Shown: positions 23,690 through 34,943 of the stretch, in pieces
How the letters are laid out: each line of letters opens with the position of its first letter
Position numbering within the stretch: the stretch's first letter is position 1
Position numbers and translations under genes: made by a program
Assembly (NCBI GenBank): GCA_023525715.1
Contig: CM042012.1
Span: 54,303,004 to 54,367,003 of the forward strand
Source of the DNA: Cichorium intybus
Taxonomy: Eukaryota > Streptophyta > Magnoliopsida > Asterales > Asteraceae
Direction of reading: 5' to 3'
DNA: 64,000 bases
The notes under the pieces: model-generated
Told to the model about the DNA's origin: nothing
Database searches by the model: none
What the model saw: the letters and a program-made list of their open reading frames with translations, nothing else

Positions 23690-24701
23690 AACACCCCACA
23701 CTTGTGCCTTGCTTGTCCCCAAGCAAGAGAGTTTTTAACAGATTTTAACTAAGACTCAAACATTTTTGAATGTATTCAATTTCAAAGCTTATTGTCCCAG
23801 AAGTTAGAGTGAAATAGTTTGTGAAAATTTAACCAGAATAATCTTTGGAATTCATGACTTTCTAAAGAATCCTTGATTACAAATTTTCTGTCCACACTGA
23901 AGTGTACGTACTCATTCAGATTCTAAAGGCCATTAAAGAACTATCCATGACTTTCGATGTTGTCCGTGTAACGAGCTTTCAGAAATATCATCACAAACCA
24001 GACGATCTTAGGTGGCAAGGTGCATAAGCCCCACCTATTTTAGACTTACCGGTTCGAACAACAAAGGCCACTAATTGACAGTTTCTTCCTAAATTTCAAT
24101 CCTAAAATACTTCAATCTTCTAACTCCTAAAGCTCAACTTATTTCACTAAACTCATAGCATGATAACAACTTATCAGTATTTCTTGAAAAGTACCAATGC
24201 TAAAACATTCACAAACTATTTGTTTCAAAATTACAGTCTAACAGAAATTTTTTAAAAATTGCTAAAAATTTGAAAAATACTCATTTCCCGCAAAAATTTC
24301 AAAAATACTCTTTCGACCGTCCACACCCCACACTTAAACCCGTACAACGTCCCCGTTGTACAAAATTAATTCAAGACAATGGAGAAAGAGTTACCCCTTA
24401 GATGGTTGACTGCTTGATGGTACTTGGTTGTCACAGGTTACAGAAACACGAACGTTACATGCTCCAAAATTTCAGGAGTTGTAGCGTAATAGTAAACACG
24501 CCGGTGATCATGGCAAGTGGAAGGGGCATAATGACCCCACACTTGCCTGAAACAACTCCTCCACAGATTCCCATTTCGGTATTTCATGCATCACTCACAA
24601 AAACATTAAATGAAAAAATAACAACTAAAATATAAATAAGCACACAAATAAGATAGTATCATAAGTCTGGTACAAATATTTCAAAAGAAAAAAAAAATAC
24701 A
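23690..24701 (-). other. 3' untranslated region of element A
   Basis: Non-coding and strongly similar to relic B at 32778-33934. The decamer CCCCACACTT occurs at 23694, 24326 and 24535. The first copy is the polypurine tract at the LTR; the others are internal copies. Confidence 0.7.
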
Positions 24702-25915
24702 TCAATCATCCCGTGGTACTCTGGAGGGACCCACCTCATGGTCATGTGCTCTAGCTGGAAAGGGTCGTGGGTGTCGCCCCTGATGAGAGGTCATCTCCAG
24801 TAGAACCTCCCCAATCCACGCCAGCTCGTCCTCAATGCTTGTGACCCTATCACCCAGCTCCCGAACAGAAGTCAACACGTCTGACAACTGCGGCTGGGGC
24901 TGGTCCTCTGCTAGTGTGGCGACTCTTCGGCGTCACCTCGTTAGGTAGGCTGGCTCCGGCGGAACCCCTGGTACACGTGGTGCCTCCATCGCCACCCTCA
25001 CGTATCGTCCCTCCTGCGGCTGATGAATAAGGCCCATGTTCTCCAAGAATCGGGCAGATGTGCGCATAGGCGGTATGGCGGTCAATGTCGCCACGGTCCC
25101 GACAGTCAGTAGACCATTTGATCGTGCCAGGCGGGTGATATAATGCCCGCCGGTCATGCGGCTGCTGCTGGATACACTCGCAGTTCGGGTGGATAGAAAG
25201 ATCGCTACGGCATAGGGCAGGTGGAGGAATCTGGTGGGGTCGAGGAGTGCCCACATGAATGTCATGTCCTCGCCGGACACCTTCTCACCTCCTTGCTTCT
25301 GCGTGACAGAAGTGGAGATGATACGGTGCCTGAGGCGGTGAAGTGGGTTGTGGAGCTTGCTCTCCCGAGCCGACCCCGCCTTGAACTAGACATTGGACAG
25401 CGTGGTCCAAATAATTGCGTTGGCCTCCCGCTCGGGCTGGCCCTGGATAACGCCTAAAGAAAAGGCGTGAAATGACGACTCTAGAGTTCCTCCTCCGTAA
25501 ATATATGTGCGCCTCCCAAACTCCCAGAGATTGCACTCTCTTCTCACTCCCCCAGTCTAAAGCTGATCAGCGTGGACCATGCATCCCATGAGGCTGGTGC
25601 GTAGTGGACTGTGGAAAGGAACTCCAATAGAAGCTCTGTGTAAACAATATCGTCCTGGTTGGCCATAAGCCGATCCCAGCCATGGCACAAGAATGTAAAC
25701 CCTCCCGCAGACCAAGTGCGGTGCATAAATGGCTCCAACTCGCCCCATAACCCGGCCTGGGTGAGAATATCTCGATCCAAAATGGTCGCCTCTAATACCC
25801 GGCGAGAAATCCACTCGTCGCTCCGCTGTGTGTACTCGAGTGAGATCTCTAGGATATCTTGAAACTGGAGAAATGGGTGCTCACGCCTAAAATCCATCTG
25901 CACAAATAAAACCAC
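24702..25915 (-). pseudogene. Athila ORF-1-like protein gene, broken
   Basis: On the minus strand, segments in different frames read, in order: DFRREHPFLQFQDILEIS through DDIVYTELLLEFLSTV to STLISFRLGE (25915-25544), a poorly conserved middle, then EDMTFMWALLDPTRFLHLPY and MTGGHYITRLARSNGLLT (25280-24933), and a coiled-coil tail with VTSIEDELAWIGEVLLEM (24887-24702). This resembles the Arabidopsis retrotransposon ORF-1 (ATHILA) family, which lies downstream of pol where retroviruses have env; its function is unknown. At least two frame changes break it. The relic at 39353-40414 matches the middle segment. Confidence 0.7.
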
Positions 25916-26334
25916 ACACGAAAAAGTTTTTGCAAATTTAGTCCTTTTCTTCCCCAGTACGCTGTGGCATGGCCCAAGAACCAGGCACGGTGCGTCGAGC
26001 TTCTGCTACGAAAACCAAACCCCAAACCTTGATTTTTTTCCTGTTAATATGATCCAATACCACCACAAGGTAACCTAAGCACCGACTAGCCCCTCTAGGG
26101 TGATTATTTTGCAAACAAAACACCCTACGAGTCAGCATTGCCGATTTCTAAGTTTTCTAGTTTTTTAAGAAATCATCCAATTTCACTGCCTAAATGCTTG
26201 TAATAACTAGTAGAAACAAGTTAGAACAACATACCTCAATCGTAGGAATCAAATACACAAGAAAAACGTGAGAAAAATCTTGGTTGATTGGAGCTCTGAG
26301 GCGCGGCATGGTTACAAATGAGCAGAGACATACC

Positions 26335-26516
26335 TTATAAAGGAGAAAACCGACCGATGAAATTTCGCGTCGCGCTCAGGAGCGAACCACGGCGTGCGTG
26401 TCCTCAAACCAACTCCTACGCATCAGGTTGTCATGCGTAAGTGCGGCGCGCCTTTCTTTTTGCCGTGTCGCGTCCTTCAACACCTCCAAAGTCCTTTGTG
26501 TGACCCCACACTTGCC
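26335..26516 (-). promoter_or_regulatory. LTR-like promoter and purine-tract cassette ahead of ORF-1
   Basis: On the minus strand this interval holds, in order, AAGTGTGGGGTCA (plus 26504-26513 shown as CCCCACACTT), a GC-rich stretch ending in TCGCGTCGCG (26365-26374), and a TATA-like TTTATAAGG (26335-26343) about 420 bp before ORF-1. The same order of purine tract, CGCG block and TATA box occurs in the element's own LTRs. An internal promoter for ORF-1 is inferred. Confidence 0.4.
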
Positions 26517-26653
26517 TTAGACCAATTATACTTGTGATGATGATGATAATATTTTCCTAATTACTCCTAAGAAAACACTATACCTAACATATGAGAGATG
26601 GGTTGCCTCCCAACAAGCACTAAGTTTAACGTCTTCAGCCAGACGGACTCCTC

Positions 26654-27608
26654 CTATTCCTCCCATTCTTCTTGAGGCATCCTTTTCTTGATTTCTGGTG
26701 CAAAATTATGGACCATCGTCGCGAGCAATGTCGTGAGCTGCGTCATTCGATCACTTACTTGGCTAATCCATTGCTGCTGTGCATCCAGGAGCTGGAAGAC
26801 CTTTGCCTCCCTACACTGTGTATCTTTCTCGTATTGTTGGTGCTTTAACTCCATCAGTTCCATCATGTCGAGCAACTACACCTTGTCAATGGCTGACAAC
26901 GGATGTTGCTTTGCCTCCCATAAAATTTCTTCTTTCCCACCTTCGCCTGCTCGTGTCCATTGCTTTCCTTTGTCCTTTATTCCCGGTGCCATGAGTGGAT
27001 TGTTGTTTAGGTATTTATCATTATGCTCCGATGGCAATGATATCGGGCAGCTGAACATGTTCAACCTGCGTTTCCTTGTTCCAAAAGAGATATCCACATC
27101 TCTTGTCTTACAATCCATGATAGCCCCATCTGTGGCTAAGAATGGACATCCTAAAATCAATGCAGGTGCATCCTCCAAGCTCTCATACTCCATTACTAGG
27201 AAATCGACAGGATAAAAGAAGTCACCAACCTTGACTATCACGTTGGTTAACTTACCTCGTGAGACCTTAGTTGATTGATCGACCAGCTGTAATATCGTCT
27301 TAATGGGCTCTAATTCCTCATTCTTGTATTTGTCATACAGGTACCCTGGCAACACGTTAACACTTGCTCCCAAATCCAATAACGTGTTCCTGATGAGAAC
27401 ATCCCCTACCGTGACAGTAATCAGCGGTGAACCGGGGTCCCTTTCCTTATTAGGCAATGTGCCCAACAATGCCTCACTTGCTTTAACTGTCAACCTCACC
27501 GTATCAGGTGTAGGTGCTTTGCTTTCTCTATTTGTCTTACACATCTCCTGAAGAATCCTAGTATCTTCAGGAGCATTTTTCAACTCATCCCATAGATGTT
27601 GATTTTGA
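26654..27608 (-). pseudogene. Retropepsin-like aspartic protease domain of element A
   Basis: The minus strand reads HLWDELKNAPEDTRILQEM, then SPLITVTVGDVLIRNTLLDL followed by GASVNVLP, then LADQ-like and VDFLVMEYE segments and ALILGCPFLATDGAIMD. The DLGAS motif and the ILG...PFL strand are those of the gypsy-type retropepsin that cleaves Gag-Pol. A TAG stop near 26876 ends the frame, but coding-like sequence continues in phase for about 72 codons (KVFQLLDAQQQWISQVSDRM, glutamine-rich and probably coiled-coil) to 26654. A frameshift near 27600 separates this frame from gag upstream. No reverse transcriptase follows. Confidence 0.8.
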
Positions 27609-29775
27609 TGGCCCGGTTGACTTAGTTGGCACCTCTTGCTTCTTCTTTTCCTTCTTTCTTTGTTTAATGCCAGCCACCATTGGTTGCTCCTCTTCTTGGA
27701 GCTCCTTGTCCTCCTTAATTTGAGTCTCCTTCTCAACTTGGATCTCTCCCTCATCCTTATCTTTCTTTTCTTCAGCTGTAACTTCTTCTTCATTCTTACC
27801 CTTCCCTTTAATCTCAAATTCATATTCATATCCTAGTAAATCCTCTACAGTCACATTTCTCCATTCGGCCTCGACAGCATTCACATGCTCCTTCCCAGCC
27901 CGCTGAGTATGGTTTGGGTTAATTTTGTAGTACTAGGCAGCTTGCCATTGTCCCTCTTTCTTTGATCCTCAGCCATCTGAGTGATCTGCCTTTCCATGTT
28001 GGCGATGGCTTTAGCATTAGCCTGGGATTGCTGCTGGGTGGTATTGAACATTTCATAAATCTTTGCAGTCATGTCTTCTTGGCTTCCTGGGGCATTGTTA
28101 TTGTTAGCTGGCCCCCTTGTTGTTGTTGCTTCAACTTGAATTGCTGTTGCTTGTGGGTTGGAATTGCCTGGGCTGATTGGACGACTGCCCTTGATAGTTA
28201 TTCAGCCTCTGATTGTTGAAATTCTAAGAACCCTGGTTGTAAGGTCTGTAAGGTCATCCATTATTGTACAGTCCTTCACCTTGAATGAAAACTTGTTTTG
28301 CCTCTTGAGTCATATGTCCTTGTTGGCCTCCCTGTTGCTGATTCTGGGGCCCATTCTGTAAGGTAGACATTAATCTATGAAATATCTTATTCAACTCACT
28401 AATCTCCTTCTTGACCTCTTTCCTCCAATCTGCATCCGCTCCTACTGCTGCAGCTGTGCTTACAGGCTTCCTAGTAGAAAATTTTGCCTTTGATCCGCTG
28501 CTCCAGAAACTGCCAAGCCTCATTGGGATCTTGCATCATGATGGTACCACTCGATGAAGCATTGATCATCGCTTGGTTCGTTAGGTCAACACCCTCAAAG
28601 AATAGCTTGACCAGCTGCCACTTCGGAATGTCATTGTGAGGGCAAGAGCGCATCAGTTCCTTCAAACGGTCCCAAGCCTCGTGAAATGCTTCTTCAAGCT
28701 TCTGCTGAAAATCTTGGATGACTCGCCTAATCTCTGTAGTCTTACTTGTCGGGTAGAACTCTTGCAAAAACTTAGCCTTTAACTGCTCCCATATGGTGAT
28801 ACTATTAGACTAAAGAGATGTAAACCAATAATTGGCTTTATCTTTTAAAGTGAATGGAAACAATCTTAGCCTAAAGATATTCTTTTTGGTGTTCGTAGGG
28901 GTATTGGCATTAGCTATGGCTATAAATCCATACAAATGATTGTACGGATCATCAGTTTTGTAACCCCTAAATTCTAGTAAGATACCTAAAAGTTGCAGCC
29001 TAATTTCTACCCGAGTGTCTACATTTTCAGGAATAAAAATGGACGATGAATCGTCATACTCCCATGGTTGGAAGTGCGACGCAACCGATTGCCCTCTCGA
29101 TTGTGCAAAGTATAAAGGTTGAACAAAATTACCGTTACAATGATGATCATTGTTGTACCCTTGTTGACCTTGCGGGTGCTGCGGTTGTTGTTGTACTCTT
29201 CGTGGAGGTTCCCGACCTCTGTTCCATTGCTGCTGTTGCTGCTGAGGAATCCATCCTTCTTCCTCCTCCTCGTATCCTTGCTCGACCTCCTGATATTGAT
29301 ACTGCTGCGGTGGAGGTTGTTGTTGTGGTTGCACATATTGGGTTGGTTGTGGTAAGGTTTGAAAGGAGGGTTGTGGTTTAAAGATGGTTGGTTGGTTTGG
29401 TGGTTGTAATGGTTGTGATTGTTGCGGTTGAGAAATGGTTGTTTGCTGTCTTGGTGGTGGGTTGCCATCTCGGGTTGGTGCTCCCCAAACCATAGCAGCT
29501 GAAAATGGGTTGGTTGTGGTTTGCGGTAAAGGTGGAACTAAAGGCGGGGTGCATGCTGGTATTGATGTGGGGGCTGAAACCGCACCACCAGTAGCACTCG
29601 TGCTCCCAAACTGAAATTTTGACACTGGGGGTATAAATGGAATCCCCCCTGTTACCTCCCCCAAGGGTTCATGGGTAACATCCTCAATACTAACACTACT
29701 AGGACTCATCTTATCTAAGCACCTACGCACACGATTCTTGCACGCGGTTCGTTCGATCTCCGAGTCAAAAAGCAA
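27585..29775 (-). pseudogene. Gypsy gag of element A, broken
   Basis: The minus-strand frame from 29775 encodes a Pro/Gln-rich N-terminal part, then EIRLQLLGILLEFRGYKTDD and IFRLRLFPFTLKDKANYWF, the retrotransposon gag core. A TAG at 28810-28812 interrupts it, and the same frame continues with EFYPTSKTTEIRRVIQDFQQ and EAFHEAWDRLKELMRSCPH. A frameshift near 28495 leads to KKEISELNKIFHRLMSTLQ, another stop follows YNNG (TGA), and an acidic/basic low-complexity end (KGKNEEEVTAEEKK) precedes the protease. Gag would form the particle that packages element RNA. The breaks rule out function. Confidence 0.82.
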
Positions 29776-29929
29776 GGGTGATAATTGCCCACCCCGACGG
29801 GTACGCGTGCACTAGTGCAAAACGCTCGCCAAGATCAAAACAAAAATGCTAACCAAATTTAAATCTCAAAACTAAAACTAAAATTCAGAATACAACTCCT
29901 TACAAATCACCTACTCTTAAGCTCACAAC

Positions 29930-29944
29930 TCCCCGGCAACGGCG
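29930..29944 (-). other. Primer-binding site of element A (tRNA-Asp type)
   Basis: TCCCCGGCAACGGCG reads CGCCGTTGCCGGGGA on the minus strand, matching the tRNA-Asp-type PBS used by Athila elements. It lies 8 bp inside the 5' LTR. Confidence 0.85.
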
Positions 29945-29952
29945 TAAACATT

Positions 29953-30931
29953 TGACACGCCTAGGTCGTCGTGTGGTCAAAAATAGTAAAATACCTCACT
30001 CACACTAGTACGGTGGTAGTAAGGGTCGATCCATAGGAGTTTCGCGGTCAAGATAGGTGATAGATTACCAGCTATAGTGTCACACTACAGCCAGAGGGAC
30101 TAATCTGTTACTCTCCCAAAAACAATCCAAAAATCCAAAATCCAAACAATTGCCAAAAACTAAATCTAACATCAACCAAACTAAACCAAATCATTTATAA
30201 ACTAAAGTTGTCCACTGAAATCAGAAAGTATGATCTAAATCCAGAAACAACAAGAAAAATCCAAACACATCCAAAGCAATAACGCATAAATAAAGGTAAA
30301 ATAAGCAAACCAACATGAACTGAATGATTAACTTTATTAAACACCAATCCAGAAGGTCCAAAATAGTAAACAACGAAAAATCAAAGCTATAACCTATTGC
30401 TACTGGTTGTCACACCCATAAACACTAAGCTAATAACTAAGAACAATTGAACTAATAATGAAATTAAATTGAAAAACATAAAATACCACGAATGGTTGCT
30501 GAAGTCCGAAACTTGGACTCAATGAAGCCTTAAGTCCACATTATGGGTCGTTCCTTGCCTGTTGATTTCGACCTAAAAGCCTCCTTTTATAGTTGTGGAA
30601 AACTAAGAAGCCGTGCCGCGCAAAGTTGATATTTGCGGCGTGCGTATAGCCTTATCCCCATTTTCTCACAGTTTGAATTTTTTCACCGCCTCATCTCCTT
30701 GACATGGTGCGTCGCGCACATGTGCAATCCGCGACGCGCGTGTTCATACGATTGTTTTTGACTTTATCTTCAAACTTCTCAATTTTGTACGCGTTTAACC
30801 CCTGTTTATGATTTTTCTTTGCAAATAAGCACTGACACAAAAAGCAAGAATGCCACAGCATATATGATATAAAATCACCAAGAATAGGGCACAACAACGA
30901 CTAAAATACTTGATATTACTAGGCGTTGTCA
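29953..30931 (-). repeat. 5' LTR of element A
   Basis: 979 bp, starting TGACACGCCTAGG and ending GGCGTTGTCA. The minus-strand TATA box CTATAAAAGG (30583-30592) would begin the genomic transcript. Confidence 0.88.
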
Positions 30932-32463
30932 GAAATCATCAAAGGTGAGTTCATACCCCTCATTTTCTCTTCTTTTTATATGTTTTAGGGAGATAATACA
31001 AGCTTACTAAAATGCATGTTTTGATCTTGAAAATATAACATGATATATGTGTTTGGTAAAAATGGTCATAAAGGTGCACTATTTTTTTCTTAACAAAAGA
31101 CTTGGAAAACTTCCTTTCTAAAAAATGGTCATAAAAACCTACTAGATTATATTTGTTAGACAAAATGTCTTGTAAAAGGTTTATATAACAAAAATAGTTT
31201 ATTTTACGTAAATTGTCATTATTTGCATGAAAAATGACCATTTGTAAGTATTTGTCATTATTTTATAAAATGACTAAGTTTGATAAGTTGTCATCACTTT
31301 TATAAAATGACCACAACTAGTAAGTTGTTCTCATTTTTATGAAAAATGGTTTTGTTTACTTTATGTTTATATTTAGTGCCTTAGATGTAAGAAAATGTAT
31401 ATTTACAAACATCTAGCATCTTTTAGGTATAACTACGTAAATACGACAAATACACTTATATAAATTATAATTGGTATAATTTATAGAACAAACTACGACA
31501 TCACACAACAAATACGTATGAAAGATAATTATATAGATAGATTATTATTTCATAATATAATTATCATGGACATTTTTTATAATTACAAATACAAAGGAGT
31601 TTCATTTATAAACAAAGATTTCATCACGTTGAACGGTTATGTGAGACATTTTCTTCATCGTATTAAACGAAGTACAATGGTAAGTCCTGGATTATAACCT
31701 TAATCATTATGAGCGAGATAGTTGTGTATAGATCTATATGGGATTGACAATCCCCACCTATGGTTGTTCGCTACAACTATGACCGACGGGTCAAGGGTGA
31801 CAAATGTCTTAACATTGTGACGCCTGGAGAACGTCGTGTCAAGCCCACTCCATAGTCGGTAGCAGGGTTATAATAACTCACAAGTAACAGCAACGATTAT
31901 CCATTGTTTAGGGAAAAACATCTTCACTTGGTTTTATATAATTATAAAACTACATTTTTACACGTAATATAAGTAAAGAATTACTTATACATTTCAGTTT
32001 ATGACTACAAAGTACATTTTATCAAGATTTAAAAAGTATGGTTTTACTTACACAATTCCAGTTTTATGGTTCTAAAACTACAATAACGTTTAAGAAAATA
32101 TTGTTATTCTTGTCTACAAATACTTTGGGATTCACTAAGGAAATACTGGTTTTCCCATTACAAAATCTTATGAACTCACCAACGTAATGTTGATAGTTTT
32201 AAAATAGATTGTATTCTCAGGTAATCATTAGTCGAGATTGACAAACTTTTGGATTGAGACGCAAAGACGTCACTCTTACTATTTTGTTTATCATACAAGT
32301 AATTAGATTTGAAACAATTAACATTTGGAACCTGTAACTTATCTAATTATAATGTATGATGGTTGTTATTTACTTATGCATCGATGTATTCAATTATTGC
32401 GATACTGTATGACGTTCCACCCTCAGAAGATTCCGCAGTTCGGTTTGTGGGTGTGACAAGTGG

Positions 32464-32777
32464 TATTCACACCGCGAGTCTACTCTTATCCCCGATTCCT
32501 TGTGCTTTTGAATTTCAAGTCGTTTCATATTACGCCTTTATCACATTCTCGACACTGCGAAGAAGTCTTTCCCGTGTTGCGAGCTTCTATTTATTGTTAT
32601 CTTCGTTTCTTATCTCTAACTTAACCAACTTTTCACTTAAAACCCTGTATTTTAGCCTAAATATTATACAAGACACTTTGCACTAAAAGTGAGTAATATT
32701 AGTCCTTTTATAACAATAAAAAAACTAAAACCCTATCCAATAATGCGTAAAATATGCAATATCAAAGCGTGTTATCA
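32464..32777 (-). repeat. LTR of Athila-like relic B, second part
   Basis: The stretch resumes relic B's LTR after solo LTR D and ends GCGTGTTATCA, parallel to GGCGTTGTCA of element A. Directly outside comes AACACCCCACACTTGTG, the same purine-tract context as at 23690. Confidence 0.6.
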
Positions 32778-33934
32778 AACACCCCACACTTGTGCTTTGC
32801 TTGTCCCTAAGCAAATAGAGCTTTTAAGAACTTGTATCAAATACTCAAACTTTCTTGAAAATTCACAGTTTCAAAGTTTATTGCTATTTTAGAAGTTATT
32901 TAAAAATTTTATTTTTCCAAAAAATGTCTAGAATACCTTTGAGATTCACGACACTCTAAAGAAATCTTGATTAAAAAGTTTCAATTACAACTTACTCGTT
33001 CAAATTCTAAAGGATGTTATGGAAATTCTATGACATTCTGTGTTGTCCGTATAGCTGGTTGTCAACAACATTATCCCAGATCAGTTGACCCTAGGTAACG
33101 AGGTGAGGGAAAGCACCCTTTCATGTTTACCGAACCGAACTACACATGCCAGTAATTGTATTTTCCCTCTTAAGTCCCAAACTTATGATATTTCCAAATC
33201 AACTATTTTTAACTTCTTAAACAGCTCAACTTATTTTAACTCAGTATAACATAAACCAACTATACATTATTTCTAGGAAAATACCGAATTACTAAAATTT
33301 TCAAAATTGTTCGTTTCAATGCTACAATTCACCTTTACTTTTTTAAATATGATAAAAATTTAAAATTTTCCTATAAAACTAATTTATATTTTTCGACTGT
33401 CCCACATCACACTTAAAACCATACAACATCCCCGTTTTATAAAAGAAAATTCAAGATAAAGTGAGAAAAAGAGTTACCCTTAGGACGTCGAAATGCTTGA
33501 CTATTGGGATTGAATATAGGGAAATATCCAATAAAGAACCAATATTTTGGCTAATTTTATGAAAAAAATCCCAAATTAATTTTTATTAACAAAAAGGACA
33601 GAAAATCGGATATTGTTGGGATTTTTCCGTAAACTGTGCGAAAATATTAGGACTTTATTGAAGATAAAACATGTAATTTCTGTCCTTTTTATTAATAAAA
33701 ATTAATTTGGGACTTTTTTGTTAATAAAAATAATTTGGGATTTTTTTCATAAACTGAGCCAAAATATTGGGACTTTAATGGAGAAATTGTCTTGAATATA
33801 TGTCAAGGTTGATCGTATGTACCCAATTTGCTAGATGACAATTCCAGAATGCGGCACAGCAGTAAATACGTCCTGGCATAACTCAAGTGTAGCGGTACTG
33901 TGACCCGACACTTGTGTGATGTTAATCTCCAAAA
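32778..33934 (-). other. Internal 3' region of relic B
   Basis: Non-coding and parallel to 23690-24545 of element A: the CCCCACACTTGTGCTTTGC start, GTTGTCCGTATAGC near 33043, a GAGTTACCCTTAG end near 33473, and the pieces after 33801. A MULE-like MITE interrupts it at 33519-33791. Confidence 0.6.
33519..33791. mobile_element. Mutator-like MITE
   Basis: Inverted arms share CCAATATTTTGGCT, GAAAAAAATCCCAAATTA and TTTTTATTAACAAAAA. The ends GGGAAATATCCAATAAAG and GACAATTTCTCCATTAAAG are imperfectly inverted. A perfect 9-bp TSD TTGAATATA flanks it (33510-33518 and 33792-33800). 273 bp, no ORF. A second inverted pair inside suggests a foldback body. Confidence 0.8.
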
Positions 33935-34943
33935 GTTTGGTGCACACAATCACATAGTTGGCTACTTATTATTTACACATGACAAATTCATCAAAAATAA
34001 AAGTTAAATATACAAATTTTACAAACTTTCTAAACTAAAAATAAAAATAAAAGAAATTCAAAAGACAACTAGAAAAATGTACTGTCACTCGTCATCATGG
34101 TGATTTTCTGTAACATCCGTGTTTTGGGCCTAACAGAATTAGGCTAATTTGGTTAAATAAAGTTTTTAAAAATTTATAATGAATTCAGAAGCCTTTATTT
34201 AGCATAAAAGAACAAATGATTTTCTGAAAATTAAAATGTTTCATAAGTTCAGGCCGGTCCATAAGTTTAAGTTTGGTGCACACAATCACATAGTTGGCTA
34301 CTTACTATTTACACATGACAAATTCATCAAAAATAAAAGTTAAATATACAAATTTTACAAACTTTCTAAACTAAAAATAAAAATAAAAGAAATTCAAAAG
34401 AAAACTAGAAAAATGTACTGTCACTCGTCATCATGGTGATTTTCTGTAACATCCGTGGTTTGGGCCTAACAGAATTAGGCTAATTTGGTTAAATAAAGTT
34501 TTTAAAAATTTATAATGAATTCAGAAGCCTTTATTTAGCATAAAAGAACAAATGATTTCCTGAAAATTAAAATGTTTCATAAGTTCAGGGCCGGTCCATA
34601 AGTTTAAGTTTGGTGCACACAATCACATAGTTGGCTACTTACTATTTACACATGACAAATTCATCAAAAATAAAAGTTAAATATACAAATTTTACAAACT
34701 TTCTAAACTAAAAATAAAAATAAAAGAAATTCAAAAGACAACTAGAAAAATGTACTGTCACTCGTCATCATGGTGATTTTCTGTAACATCCGTGGTTTGG
34801 GCCTAACAGAATTAGGCTAATTTGGTTAAATAAAGTTTTTAAAAATTTATAATGAATTCAGAAGCCTTTATTTAGCATAAAAGAACAAATGATTTTCTGA
34901 AAATTAAAATGTTTCATAAGTTCAGGGCCGGTCCATAAGTTTA
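33935..34943. repeat. Three tandem copies of a 336-337-bp unit
   Basis: Copies start at 33935, 34271 and 34608, each GTTTGGTGCACACAATCACA, and are almost identical, so the amplification is recent. Each unit contains the end of relic B's interior, the start of probable LTR C (TGTAACATCCGTG) and the first 20 or so bases of the hAT element (CAGGGCCGGTCC). Only the third copy continues into the complete hAT. Confidence 0.92.

Larger units (their letters stand above)
22709..30931 (-). mobile_element. Athila/Tat-like Gypsy element A lacking pol
   Basis: LTRs of 981 and 979 bp begin TGACACGCCTAGG and end GGCGTTGTCA and are flanked by TSD GAAAT (22704-22708 and 30932-30936). A PBS matching tRNA-Asp lies inside the right LTR, so the element is on the minus strand. 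Order: 5' LTR, gag, aspartic protease, an ORF-1-like gene in the env position, 3' LTR. Reverse transcriptase, RNase H and integrase are absent: about 0.7 kb separates protease from ORF-1. All reading frames are broken. The LTR pair shows more than a dozen differences in the first 200 bp, so it is older than F or G. Confidence 0.88.
21549..32458 (+). mobile_element. Solo LTR D, split by Athila-like element A
   Basis: The left end TGTGACATCCG and the right end GGTGTGACA are flanked by TSD AGTGG (21544-21548 and 32459-32463). Removing A with one copy of its TSD leaves about 2.68 kb with no ORF, the size of an LTR. No partner is present, so it is read as a solo LTR. A TATA-like TATAAAGG lies at 22235 on the plus strand, followed by C/T-rich sequence. 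It landed within five bases of the Copia E insertion point; the last base of the E TSD is the first base of the D TSD. Confidence 0.75.

Noticed and set aside
26688..27215. 175-codon plus-strand frame
   Set aside because: Opposite strand of the element A protease, whose minus-strand motifs are clear.
33935..34943. Possible CRISPR-like or satellite array
   Set aside because: Only three direct 337-bp copies without spacers, explained by tandem duplication of TE junction DNA.
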